Origin: Lamellibrachia satsuma
Lineage: Eukaryota; Annelida; Polychaeta; Sabellida; Siboglinidae
Reading direction: 5' to 3'
Length of the DNA: 64,000 nt
Assembly: GCA_033239005.1 (NCBI GenBank)
Contig: BSQZ01000001.1
Coordinates: 4,532,001 to 4,596,000, forward strand
How positions within the stretch are numbered: position 1 is the stretch's first letter; every line of letters starts with the position of its first letter. The notes under the pieces were generated by a model, which worked only from the letters and a program-made list of their open reading frames with translations, searched no databases and was not told the origin of the DNA. Positions 1-10,480 of this stretch are shown piece by piece. Made by a program: the position numbers and the translations under genes.

Positions 1-155
1 CATCATCGGTTCAGTGACACCATCACTGCAGTGACTTCATTGCTATGGTGACACCATTTCTGTCATGATTCCACCAGTATGGTGACACCATTAATGTCAT
101 GATTCCATCGCTATGGTGACACCATTACTGTCATGATTCCATCACTGCAGTGACA
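1..155. repeat. 34-bp tandem repeat, about 4 copies
   Basis: Units of the form atggtgacaccattactgtc plus atgattccat..., cut by the window edge. Confidence 0.75.
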
Positions 156-797
156 CTACCTTAACCCTGAGAACAGTTCTGTGTAGAGGCAATGCCAGCA
201 CTTCACAAGAAAGTAAATATTAGCCTGCTTGCACCCATACAAAGAAATCCTGTTGGCTGTGATTAAACCTAATATCGTTTGCCCCCTTTTGAAGTCTTTA
301 TTGATGGGATTAACCTCAAAGTGAAAGTTACTGCACAATCCTTGACAAAATGTATCCAAGCTACATTTTTTTAAGATAATGATGTTAAACAACGTTCACT
401 TTACTAAAGAAATAAGTTACCAATATGTAGTTGGTAATCTCACTGATTTACCATTCTACAAGTCATTAACGTAGCAGACTGTTGATGTGGCAGCTTACAT
501 TAAAACAACTAATACAGTAATATCTTATTGACACTCCTTCTATCAGACACACCTGGAAGCCTCAAATAATAATATGATTACTTTGACCTTGATCTACCTG
601 CCACTCAACCACTCAACACAGCAGACGTTGCCATTGGTTTTATGGCATTCTCAGCTTTGTATTATTGGCAAAGCATCAATCAGCAGCAAAGATAAATTGC
701 CCTGACCACCACAACACAACACCTGCCTGCATTCAACCACAACACCATTGATCTAACAGAAACCAAAGTTTCAATAGTTAATTCAATTATAATCATA
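156..797. other. No feature seen
   Basis: Unique-looking AT-rich sequence; the short frames have no coding character. Confidence 0.5.
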
Positions 798-803
798 TCA
801 TAC

Positions 804-1020
804 CTTTGAAATTGGACTACGATATGCTCTATCCCAGGGTTTAATGGACTGTCTAAACTGGTTGTAATGGTATGTATTAAGATAACACTGATTTATGAAG
901 GTGTTGGCAGATAATGGAATGATGCCATTCTGGAAGAACAGACTCATCCGTGCAAGGGTCAAGTACTGTGCACTGATGATTGTGACCAACAACAAAATCA
1001 GCATTATGAAGTGCTGCATG
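804..1020 (-). CDS. Candidate internal exon with a second membrane helix
   Basis: Acceptor TTTTTGTAACTTTAG opens 217 bases: one base then 72 codons, closed by donor AAG|GTATGA in phase 0. The product starts with a long hydrophobic segment (MLILLLVTIISAQYLTLA) followed by a soluble part (HYNQFRQSIKPWDRAYRSP). The phase-2 acceptor matches the phase-2 end at 6122, so 6567-6426, 6269-6122 and 1020-804 can be chained into one 169-residue N-terminal piece of a multi-pass membrane protein continuing left of the window. Other exons may lie between. Family not recognised. Confidence 0.4.
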
Positions 1021-1106
1021 CTAAAGTTACAAAAACTAAAATCATGTCAGATAGATCACAGCCCAGGTGTCTTAATGGACCACAGTTCATCAATATAACT
1101 TGACCT

Positions 1107-1571
1107 GTTTATGAACATCAACCTGGCTGTTCTGTACATTCATAAACATCAACCTGGCTGTTCTGTACATTCATTAAAACATCGACCTTGCTGTTCTGTA
1201 TATTCATAAACACCAACCTGGCTGTTCTGTACATTCATAAACATCGACCTTGCTATTCTGTACATTCATAAACACCAACATGGCTGTTCTGTACATTCAT
1301 AAACATCAACCTGGCTGTTCTGTACATTCATAAACATCAACCTGGCTGTTCTGTACATTCATAAACATTGACCTAGCTGTTCTGTACATTCATAAACATC
1401 GACCTGGCTGTTCTGTACATCCATAAACATCAACCTGGCTGTTCTGTACATTCATAAACACCAACCTGGCTGTTCTGTACATTCATAAACATCGACCTGG
1501 CTGTTCTGTACATTCATAAACACCAACCTGGCTGTTCTGTACATTCATAAATATCCACCTGGCTGTTCTGT
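1107..1571. repeat. 31-bp tandem repeat, about 15 copies
   Basis: Unit cataaacatcaacctggctg + ttctgtacatt. The array resumes for about 5 copies at 2138-2300 after the inserted block. Confidence 0.9.
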
Positions 1572-2137
1572 AATCCCCATACACATGTCAGTGTATGGGG
1601 ATTATCAATACATTGTCGAAATTGCAAATTTTAATGTTTATGATACGTACTGGAAACTTACTGATTAATAGTTTATATGGTGCAACAGAGATATTTGCAT
1701 CGTGGTTTGAGATGGCGTTCAAGCTTTGTGTGCTTGAAGTGACATTTCATGTCAACTGCCTTCATTCACTGACGTAGATATAAAACAGTGGTTGCATCGA
1801 TATCCCGAAGAGAGGTATGCATGCAAATATGATCGCGAACTGGCATGCGACTGAATTATATTAATAGCTTTTGGCCTGGTGACTATGAACAGTTTTTGAA
1901 ATGTCACTGACGGTGGAGCGCCACTGACAGCAGTGGTTTCACAAAACAATTTAACGAAAATATATTGTGAAGTAAATAAAAGTAACGGTGTAAAAAGTCG
2001 CGTTACTTTAAATAAAACTACTTTGTTACAAGTAAAAACTATGTAGTCAAAATTCTACTTTGTTACACGCCAATTACCTGAAATAACTACTCAAGTATTG
2101 TAACGAAGTACTTTTACTTTGTTACATGCCAACCCCG
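1572..2137. mobile_element. Insertion splitting a 31-bp array
   Basis: A 566-base block separates two parts of the same 31-bp minisatellite and lacks that repeat. It starts with a 13-bp perfect hairpin (aatccccatacac / gtgtatggggatt, 6-base loop) and ends with repeated actttgttac/gtaacgaagtac motifs, like the ends of some hAT-type elements. No matched inverted ends were found. Confidence 0.4.
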
Positions 2138-2300
2138 CATAAACATCAACATGGCTGTTCTGTACATTCATAAACATCAACCTGGCTGTTCTGTACATTC
2201 ATAAACATCAACCTGACTATTCTGTACATTCATAAACATCGACCTGACTATTCTGTACATTCATAAACATCCACCTGGCTGTTCTGTACATTCATAAACA
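2138..2300. repeat. Second part of the 31-bp array
   Basis: About 5 copies of the same 31-bp unit as 1107-1571, in the same orientation and register. Confidence 0.9.
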
Positions 2301-2805
2301 GCTGTCAACACTGTCCCATACCTGTGGACAGAGTTTATCGGGGTGAGGAGTTCACTCAATCACATGATGGACAAATCAACACCCGTAAAATGACCTACTC
2401 TTCTGCAGGCAATGTAAACAAAACATTCACCCCGGAACATTCAAATTAAACAGATAACGGTCAATGTATTTTAAATGTAGTTTATTAAAACAGATTTCGG
2501 TGGTCAAGATGGCAGAACTGATACTGTTTATTTTGTCATCAACAGTGCAAAGTTTGTGGATTTCAAGTTTCAGGGCATAAGTCCATACAACTCTTGCTAC
2601 AAGCAACTAGACATGCTCCTGGAGCACTACAGAGAATTACTATATTATGCGTGAAACAAAAAGAATGAGAATTATGTAAATAGCCTCTGAATATGTAATT
2701 AACTGATCCTCTTAGACAGCTACAACTAAGTTTGGTGAATTGGTATATAAGTTTTATGAGTTATTTGGTGTTGGAATTGTTAAAACAACATTCTGAGTGA
2801 GAATG

Positions 2806-3320
2806 TGGGAGATAGCAATATTTGTCGTCTTGTGCGACATGGCAATATCTGCCTTGTCTTGTGTGAGATAGCTATTTATATATCTTGTCTTGTGCGAGAT
2901 AGCTATATCTGTCTTGTCTTGTGTGATATGGCTATATCTATCTTGTCTTGTGCGACATGGCAATATCTGTGCTGTCTTGTGTGAGATGGCTATATCTGTC
3001 TTATCTTGCGTGAGATAGCTATATCACCATTGTCTTGTGTGAGATAGCTATATCTGTCTTGTCCTGTGTGTGAGATGGCTATATTTGTGTTGTCTTGTGT
3101 GAGATTGCAATATTTGTCTTGTCTTGTTTGAGATAGCTATATTTATTTTGTCTTGTGTGAGATAGCCATATTTGTCTTGTGTGAGACAGCTAAATCTGTC
3201 TTGTGTGAGATAGTTATATATATATATATATATATAATCTTGTGTGAGATAGCTATATATGCCTTGTGTGAGATAGCTATATCTGTCTAGTCTTGTGTGA
3301 AATAACATCATCTGCCTTGT
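2806..3320. repeat. Degenerate ~29-bp repeat
   Basis: About 17 variable copies of gagatagctatatctgtctt + gtcttgtgt, with an internal (ta)n run at 3214-3234. Confidence 0.85.
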
Positions 3321-3529
3321 CTTGGTGGTGGTTAAATAGCAGCATCATCCAAAGTTGTTCATATTGCATGTATCATAGAACCAGTTACATTTAGGGTTAA
3401 TACGACAACAGAGAACCAGTTGATCCTGAAAGCTTGTCTTTCATACCGGTTGGTTGCTAGTCATTTCTCCTGCTATTGCATAAGTTCACACATGTAGACA
3501 ATATTCATAAATATGTTTACAATGTAAAA

Positions 3530-3855
3530 AAGGTACGTTCTTATATAGCGCGGTATCCAGTCCGTATGACTGCTCAAAGCACTTTACACTTCACCCCCGG
3601 CAATCCTGTTAATTCCAAGGACATCCCAACTTCTCTGGGAAGCATTCAGCCATGCTGCAATTATGCGAAGACTATTCGTTCACATATCCACCACTGTCTC
3701 TATTGCCAGGTACTCATTTACACAGCTGAGTGAACTGTGGCAATGTGGGGTGATCAAACTTGTCAAAGGTTCGAAGCAACTGCAGTGGGATTTGAAACTA
3801 GGTTCTCTCAACTGAGAGTCCGGCCTTCTAACCGGTACGTCATTGCGCCCCACAA
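3530..3855 (-). mobile_element. tRNA-derived SINE, copy 1
   Basis: Read on the minus strand it starts with a tRNA-like head (TACCGGTTAGAAGGCCGGACTC and a B-box-like GTTTCAAATCC) and ends with a tail containing AAAGTGCTTTGAGCAGTC and CCGCGCTATATAAGAACG. The same tail and head occur in the opposite orientation at 4983-5285. The '(a)gcactttgag...cgctatataa' tail type is common among animal SINEs. Confidence 0.75.
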
Positions 3856-3976
3856 ATGTATCCTTCAACATGTGCCTGTGTTTGTATCACGGTGGACGAT
3901 CACACATGTGCACACCTGCATACAAAGATTACCGGCACCTGAGCAACTAATAAAACAGAGTGATGTAAACCTATAG

Positions 3977-4205
3977 TTGACTTCATATTATCCTGCCATA
4001 AATGTCAATACCATATGACTTCATATTATCCTGCCATCAATGTCAATATGGTATGACTTCATATTATCCTGCCATCAATGTCAATACCGTATGACTTCAT
4101 ATTATCCTGCCATCAATGTCAATACTGTATGACTTCATATTATCCTGCCATCAATGTCAATACTGTATGACTTCATATTATCCTGCCTTTAAATGTCAAT
4201 ACCAA
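3977..4205. repeat. 38-bp tandem repeat, 6 copies
   Basis: Unit tgacttcatattatcctgcc + atcaatgtcaataccgta. Confidence 0.9.
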
Positions 4206-4982
4206 TACTTTCAACAACAAAGACATGATTACCCTGGGGGTAGCATTTCCTTCTCTCCCACAAATGCATGCAGATACCACAATGTCATCATCATCTGACA
4301 TCTAACATGTGCGCCCCACATACCCTAGAAGAGTCAGTTATCAATTAGGGTGAAGTGACCTCCACAGATTCACATTGTTTGGTGACTAGATCTTATAAAA
4401 CCTGTCATAATCGATCTTGTGAACACGCATAAAATTATCACGATTTGAGAGGAGAAAGTAAAAAGTGGCAGTTTTACTGTCTTTGCTATCATTAGCTCAC
4501 GGAAGAAAATACAATCAACACGTAAAATGTATGCCACTGTTATAAAAACAAAGTTACCTTCTTCAATGGAAAAATCTGTATGGAAGCTATCAAAGCGATC
4601 TTGTCAACTGTCCCTATAAGAGTATCTAATCAACTGAATGTCTTTAAAATTAAACAGTGAGACGGCCATATGCTACACATTTACTTGTAATGGAAACCCC
4701 AATAAATTACATACATTACCCAATACAACACACATTACCATGATAAAATGGAAACTGTTTTCAATCCTACTAGTTTCACAAAGGCTTTTCCTACTGAAAT
4801 GATGATGCACACTGATTCCATGTATGCAGCAAAATGTGGGCACAAATAGTTCATGGTTACAAAATTAGAGTCATTTAGATATGCTAAGCACTGCTTCCTT
4901 GTGCAAATGTACCCTTTTAAACATGTCACACAATGTCTTGTCCCACTGGAAAGATGAAATTGTGTGCAATCATAACACTGAA

Positions 4983-5285
4983 CAGGTGGGGTAGCGTAGA
5001 GGTTAGAATGCTCGACTCTCAATCTAGAGAATTGCCATTGCAAAACTTTGGCAATATCATTCACCCCACGTTGCCACAGTTCAGACATGCACAGAGTACC
5101 TGGCTACAGACAGAGGTGGATATGTGAACTAATAGTCTTCATGCAGTAATTGGAGTGTGGCTGAATGCTTCCCATAGAAGTCAATATGGCATTGGAATAA
5201 ACAGTTCTGCCAGGGGGTGAAGTGTAAAGCACTTTGAGCAGTCCCAAGGACTGGATACCACGCTATATAAGAATGTACCCTTTAT
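4983..5285 (+). mobile_element. tRNA-derived SINE, copy 2, opposite orientation
   Basis: Head with A-box-like TAGCGTAGAGGTTAGAATGC and tail AAAGCACTTTGAGCAGTCCC ... CACGCTATATAAGAATG. It is the reverse-oriented sibling of the copy at 3530-3855, 1.1 kb away. The tRNA part lacks a clean B box, so it is an old copy. Confidence 0.75.
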
Positions 5286-5919
5286 ATACTCACAAGAAAT
5301 ACTGCTATATAATGGCCATTTTAGTGTATCCACTGGCGTAAACTTCAGAATAAGGAAATCAATCCATTAACTATAATAAGAAATAACTTACCGGCTAATT
5401 TAACTAATAGTACCAATTATAAATTGTATGGGTTTTTTCCTAAATATATTTAAGGTTCTCAATTTTTTAATGTCAACTGGTAGATTAGAAATTCAGATAA
5501 TGCCTGTTGCCATGGTGATGCATACTGATTACCCAGGTGATGCACCAGCTGTTGCCAGCATATAAAGTAGAATCTGTGCACCAAATATGTGCACTTCTGC
5601 TGAATGTTCTGTTAACAGAAGTAAACAAATACATAACTAATTTGTGGATAATAAAACAAACCAGCACATGCTCTCAACCCAATGTTTATTCACACTTAAC
5701 AAAGCAGTGCTTTAGCTTCCTGTTTAGGAGAACAATAGAGAATGGTGTGCGCAGTATTCTTGAAGCCAATATCAAAAGTTAGAATACACATGAGAACCAA
5801 TGCAAGCACACCACAGACTGTGTACAGATTTCAAGATTTCCCAACCCATTTCATCTTGATGCACCACTGAGCTCACGTTTCCGAGGATTTAGGCACGATG
5901 AAAGTTTTTGTATTACTAT

Positions 5920-6110
5920 TATTTAATATGATAATATTAACATAATAATATTAAATGACTTACTATAACATTAAATTACTTAAAATTATAATAGTACATT
6001 ATTTAATATGATAATATTGAATTACTTAACACAATAATATTAATTATTTTATTAAATTACTTCAAATATTATTAAATTATTTAGTATGTTAATATTAAAT
6101 TACATGTTGA
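5920..6110. repeat. AT-rich simple sequence
   Basis: Irregular repeats of taatattaaattactta. It lies directly downstream of the membrane-exon candidate at 6122-6269. Confidence 0.8.
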
Positions 6111-6121
6111 AAACACTGTAC

Positions 6122-6269
6122 TTGCTACACAGTGAATATAAGAAGCCATAGACACAGACCCCCATAAGAGATATGACATAAAAGATAGCAGGTTGACATA
6201 AGGCAACACGTGAGAAGTTGTGCATGACTGAGCCACTTATCTCAGTGTTAAAGAACTCAATCAATACAT
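6122..6269 (-). CDS. Candidate internal exon with a membrane helix
   Basis: A pyrimidine-rich acceptor (CTTGTACCTCTCTCGTAG) opens 148 bases that read VLIEFFNTEISGSVMHNFS and on to a hydrophobic run, AIFYVISLMGVCVYGFLYSL, able to span a membrane. The likely donor is CAA|GTACAG, leaving phase 2; this is a modest site. Phase 1 in and phase 2 out fit the exon candidates at 6426-6567 and 804-1020. The product is unknown to me. The frame reads on past the donor to a stop at about 6100, so a short terminal exon is possible. Confidence 0.4.
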
Positions 6270-6425
6270 CTACGAGAGAGGTACAAGTGAGCATCAACAC
6301 ACACAATGAGTGCAGGATGTGTTTTGTCGTGGAAATCCTCAGTAGGATGTGCAATGTCTGTGATTAGCGTGTGAGCGTTGTCGCAATAACAGCAGTGTGA
6401 GCTTACAGCAGAGAGAGACACTTAC

Positions 6426-6567
6426 GTTTGTCACCGAGCAGCGTCTTGCCAATGTCACTCTCGCTGTTTGACCTCACCTGGCGACGGCCTCGGATCGGCC
6501 GGCGATTCCACTGACCAGATCTAATGAGGAAGCCAACTGTTTCTGGCTCACTAACTCTCCGTTCCAT
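6426..6567 (-). CDS. Candidate first coding exon, 47 codons, phase-1 donor
   Basis: An ATG at 6567, with TGA, TGA and TAG in frame just upstream, opens MERRVSEPETVGFLIRSGQ and a very basic stretch (NRRPIRGRRQVRSNSESD). It ends in an excellent donor (AAAC|GTAAGTG). CpG-rich, GC-rich composition here contrasts with the AT-rich flanks and suits a 5' exon near a promoter. The phase-1 end fits the acceptor at 6269, giving ...LLGDKHVLIEFF. An internal GTGAGG donor (at the RRQ codons) is a weaker alternative. I do not recognise the family. Confidence 0.5.
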
Positions 6568-9500
6568 GCTGCTAGCCGGACTCTAGCCTCATCACTTCAT
6601 TCACAGCCACACACACAATGTGAGAACTGAAATGTGTGCACTGACATGTGCTAAACTGTTGCAATCTGGTAATCCATTGCACAAATCATGGAAGGTCATG
6701 GAAGGTATGCAATGCTGGCTGCTAAATCCATGCACCCGGATATATTAATCCAGCATCTTGAGATCAAGGTCATAATTACACGTGTATAGTGTATAAACTG
6801 AGATACTGAGATCCAAGTTCTGACACCTATTCTAAATCCAATGCCCTGTATCCTTGTGCTAACAACTAGTATTCCGTTTTCAAGATCTGCATGACTACAG
6901 ATGTCCTAATCACCTGTGCAGGTTCCCCAATGTCCTACACAACCGTGACTCTCTCTGAATGAGCACCGTCTTTATCTCCACTTGTTGTGTGCAGCTAATC
7001 CAACAGTGTCAGGTGCTTCTTACTGAATACAGCACAACATAAATCAGCTGACATACAAGAACCAGCAGTAAACGCCTGTAATCCAAACTATGTGCAGCTT
7101 AGCTGGACAGATCCACTTTGTTTAGATGGTCAAAGTGAGTGTGACAGCAGCGATGTGACACAGCTGGGACCAACTAGGCAACTGAGCTGGTGACAGCCAC
7201 TGTGACAGCGGGCCAGGTACACACACAGCCCAGGCCTACAAATAAACAGAGGCTATTGCAGCCACACCAGGTACTGCACAGTGCACACACACACACAGAC
7301 ACACTGCCAGGCTGTCATAGGCTGGGCCCAGTGTGAATCAGTCTGAATAAGGAGCAGTGCAGTGGTGTTCAGCTGTGACAATAATGACCATGCAGAGCTA
7401 CTGCTGCCCTGACTGTTGTGCACAAGCACTGGGCCTCACTGATTCACCAGGTAGCTACAGAATGCTTGCACTCCATTAATGTGCCCCATTACACAAAACT
7501 CAAGAAAACAGTCAGTTATAACAGTGTAAATGAGTAGCCACCAGGCAGCCCAGAACAGCCCAGACACAAGGCAAGGCACCTTTATGCACTAGAAAATGTG
7601 CCAAGTTTTTCAGCTCGTCAATGTCGCATCATGAGAGTCTGTTTCCAAACAGAGACGTGGCTGCCATTGTTGATGAGCAGAGATTGCACATAGCCTGTGG
7701 AGGCTGGGATTGCATAACAACACACCCACAATTCACCTTTAGGGTGGATTCTAGTTCTGGGCCGCCTATTCTATTCCTGCAGGGGAGCACTAGAATAGGC
7801 GGCCCAGCACTAGAATAGGCGGCCCAGCACTAGAATAGGCGGCCCAGCACTAGAATGGAGAGGAGCAAGCAGACAGAATTAACAACTCACATGCTGACCA
7901 ACCCTGATTTTATTATTGACATTTATTCCATGCAATATCTGCATATGACACATATATAAAGGAGACATTTATAATGTAATAACTACAGATACTTGGACTG
8001 AAACCCTGAAACGCTGTGCACTGGAGGAAGACAGATCAAAGAAAAACCAGAGAGCTTATCTAGCTGGTCTGTTCTACTTGACCCAAACTCCACCAGTACA
8101 AATAGAATCCTACTTTCTCTCCACTACAGAAAATAGGATAGGTCATTTGACTTACAATTTACCTGAGACCACACATAACGGAACAAGCCCTGACCATCCC
8201 AGGCAAGATGAGACAAGCAATATGGTTTGTGTCAGAATTCTTTCTATGAGAACATGGCCTGAAGTTTCTCTGGGATCTCTCGTGGCTTGGGCCTCATGGT
8301 TTATTCTGGCCCAGCAATGCATGGCAATACTAAAATGTTGTCTTTAACTTGTAGCGAGTAGGATTCCAAATACACAGTATTCAGTTATTTAAAACTGTCC
8401 GCAAGTGAGAACAAAATAATAATATTATACGGTTCTTTAAAAGTGCAAACATATTTTACAGAACAATAAAACAATTATTTTACAATGAAATAGTAAATAA
8501 ATATGCACACACAATTATGCTCATAATTAAAATAATTAAACACTCTTTGATATTAAGAAATAACCCATCTAAGTTAATGTTCAACAATATTTTACAGTAA
8601 ATAAAATAATAAATAAATATACAAACAATCATGCTCATAATTAAAATTATAATTAAAACCCCTCATTTAAATTAATAAAAAATACAATAAATTAGGCAAC
8701 ATACATTGAAAATAGAAATTATAAATAATTTCTTAGCAACCGGACTTTGACAATAGCATGCAACACTGGAGTAGGAGCGAGAAACTGCTTTAGGTGTGGC
8801 CATGTGTGTGATGTAACAGCACAATTAGTTCTGCACTGTAGTCATCCAGCTAACTTACAGGCTCTATGTCTACTACATGCCTCCCCCCCACAGTCCCACA
8901 CTGCACTGCACAGAGGCTCTGACAACTAGCCCATTGTGAAGGTTTGCCACCCCAGATTTTACAAGCAAGAGATTTATAATGCACTTGATGCTGATCAGTA
9001 AAACAGTGAGAAGTTACGTTAGAAATATATGGCAAATTAAGCCAGATGCTTCATTTGAATGCCTATGATAAGCTATTGTAATGTATGCAGCATGCATGAA
9101 AGGAAAGGCTGAAATAAGTAGTTTTGAGACTGCACGCATCTGTGCGAGCATCCACATGGGAGCAATGTGGTGTGGGTTACAGGCAAGCTATTTGTCTGTG
9201 TGTGTCCACGCATACAGGCCCTACATACAACCATGCTCAACCATGCTCATACATGGTCACCCTTAATTCAGCCTAATTCTAAGGTAATGACCACCTGCTG
9301 TGAACTCTCAATGGCACCAACATCCACTACAAGTGCCTGGCGCACCAACTAATAAGTGTAAAGTCAACTCTGCAGTCATGTCACAAATTGTAAAAACGTA
9401 ACTGAATATTGAAACTATTACCTGGCTTGGCAGAGTAATTCTGAAGATACCAACTTAATGATCCATAATGAAGTCTCCGGCCCATGCTCTAGTGTTCAAA

Positions 9501-9799
9501 TATTTGTTTAATGTGTTAGCAAACACACATTTAACACTATTATCTATCACTATTATCTATCACTCCCCCAGCAGCTTAGAAAAAGTGTTGTACGGCTCCT
9601 TCCACAACTCACAGCTTAATAGATTTCAATGTTTAAGTTTGGATGGCAATGTTGTGAAATCTTGCTTCAAACAGTGTCAGTTAACTTCCACTTGAACGAG
9701 ATGTTCATAAAACAATGTTCAGTATCTCCCAGATACACTATTTCTCTTGTCAAATATAAAATGTATAACTTAATAAAATAAAATAAATAATTTTTAACG
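6568..9799. other. Upstream of the 6.57-kb exon candidate; mostly nothing recognised
   Basis: 6568-7750 is moderately GC-rich and may hold the promoter of the candidate first exon, but no motif is diagnostic. 7949-8347 is a plus-strand frame of 132 codons without a start ATG (see findings). 8350-8740 is very AT-rich. No array or element was recognised from 8741 to 9799. Confidence 0.4.
7757..7856. repeat. 17-bp hairpin plus 20-bp tandem repeat
   Basis: ctgggccgcctattcta (7757-7773) and its exact reverse complement (7791-7807) form a perfect 17-bp stem with a 17-base loop. The right arm is the first of about 3.5 copies of agcactagaataggcggccc (7786-7856), so the array could pair with the left arm in several registers. 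Confidence 0.8.
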
Positions 9800-10233
9800 G
9801 CAGCCCTGAGTGAGAGAACCCACCAAGCAGCCCTGAGTGAGAGAACCCACCAAGCAGCCCTGAGTGAGAGAACCCACCAAGCAGCCCTGAGTGAGAGAAC
9901 CCACCAAGCAGCCCTGAGTGAGAGAACCCACCAAGCAGCCCTGAGTGAGAGAACCCACCAAGCAGCCCTGAGTGAGAGAACCCACCAAGGAGCCCTGAGT
10001 GAGAGAACCCACCAAGCAGCCCTGAGTGAGAGAACCCACCAAGCAGCCCTGAGTGAGAGAACCCACCAAGGAGCCCTGAGTGAGAGAACCCACCAAGTAG
10101 CCCTGAGTGAGAGAACCCACCAAGCAGCCCTGAGTGAGAGAACCCACCAAGCAGCCCTGAGTGAGAGAACCCACCAAGCAGCCCTGAGTGAGAGAACCCT
10201 CCAAGCAGCCCTGAGTGAGAGAACCCACCAAGG
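9800..10233. repeat. 27-bp tandem repeat, 16 copies
   Basis: Unit agcagccctgagtgagagaa + cccacca, nearly uniform. Being 9 codons long it keeps two minus-strand frames open (LVGSLTQGC and LLGGFSHSG repeats); I do not treat these as genes. Confidence 0.95.
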
Positions 10234-10235
10234 AG

Positions 10236-10480
10236 CCGGCTAAAGTGGGCTGGACATGTGGAAAGAATGGAAGGGGTACGATTGATGAAGAGAGAAGATG
10301 CGCTTGGAGTGGAGGGTAGAAGGAGAAGATGAAGACCGAGACTGAGATGGGAGGACTGCATGAAGAGAGATTTAGTGGGCATGTAGCGGGAGGGGAATGG
10401 AGAATGAGGGCGAGGAATAGAGGGGAGTGGAGACGATAGTAAAACGGGACTAGTTATGAAGAAGAAGGGGAAACATAAAT
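10236..10480 (+). mobile_element. Relic of a LINE ORF C-terminus
   Basis: The plus strand reads LKWAGHVERMEGVRLMKRED, then GRRRRWRPRLRWEDCMKRDL, and a stop at about 10385. This R/W-GHV-RM...GRR-RGRP-RW-D...RD order is the well-known tail of several non-LTR retrotransposon polyproteins (RTE-like and others). It is followed by a purine-rich tail gaagaagaagggg. Nothing else of the element is seen. It abuts the last unit of the 27-bp array without a gap. Confidence 0.65.

Noticed and set aside
4555..4616. Minus-strand stretch between tcttatag and aag|gtaac reading TVDKIALIASIQIFPLKK
   Set aside because: Could be an exon of the membrane-protein candidate, but its phase-0 end does not fit the acceptor at 1020 and it is short.
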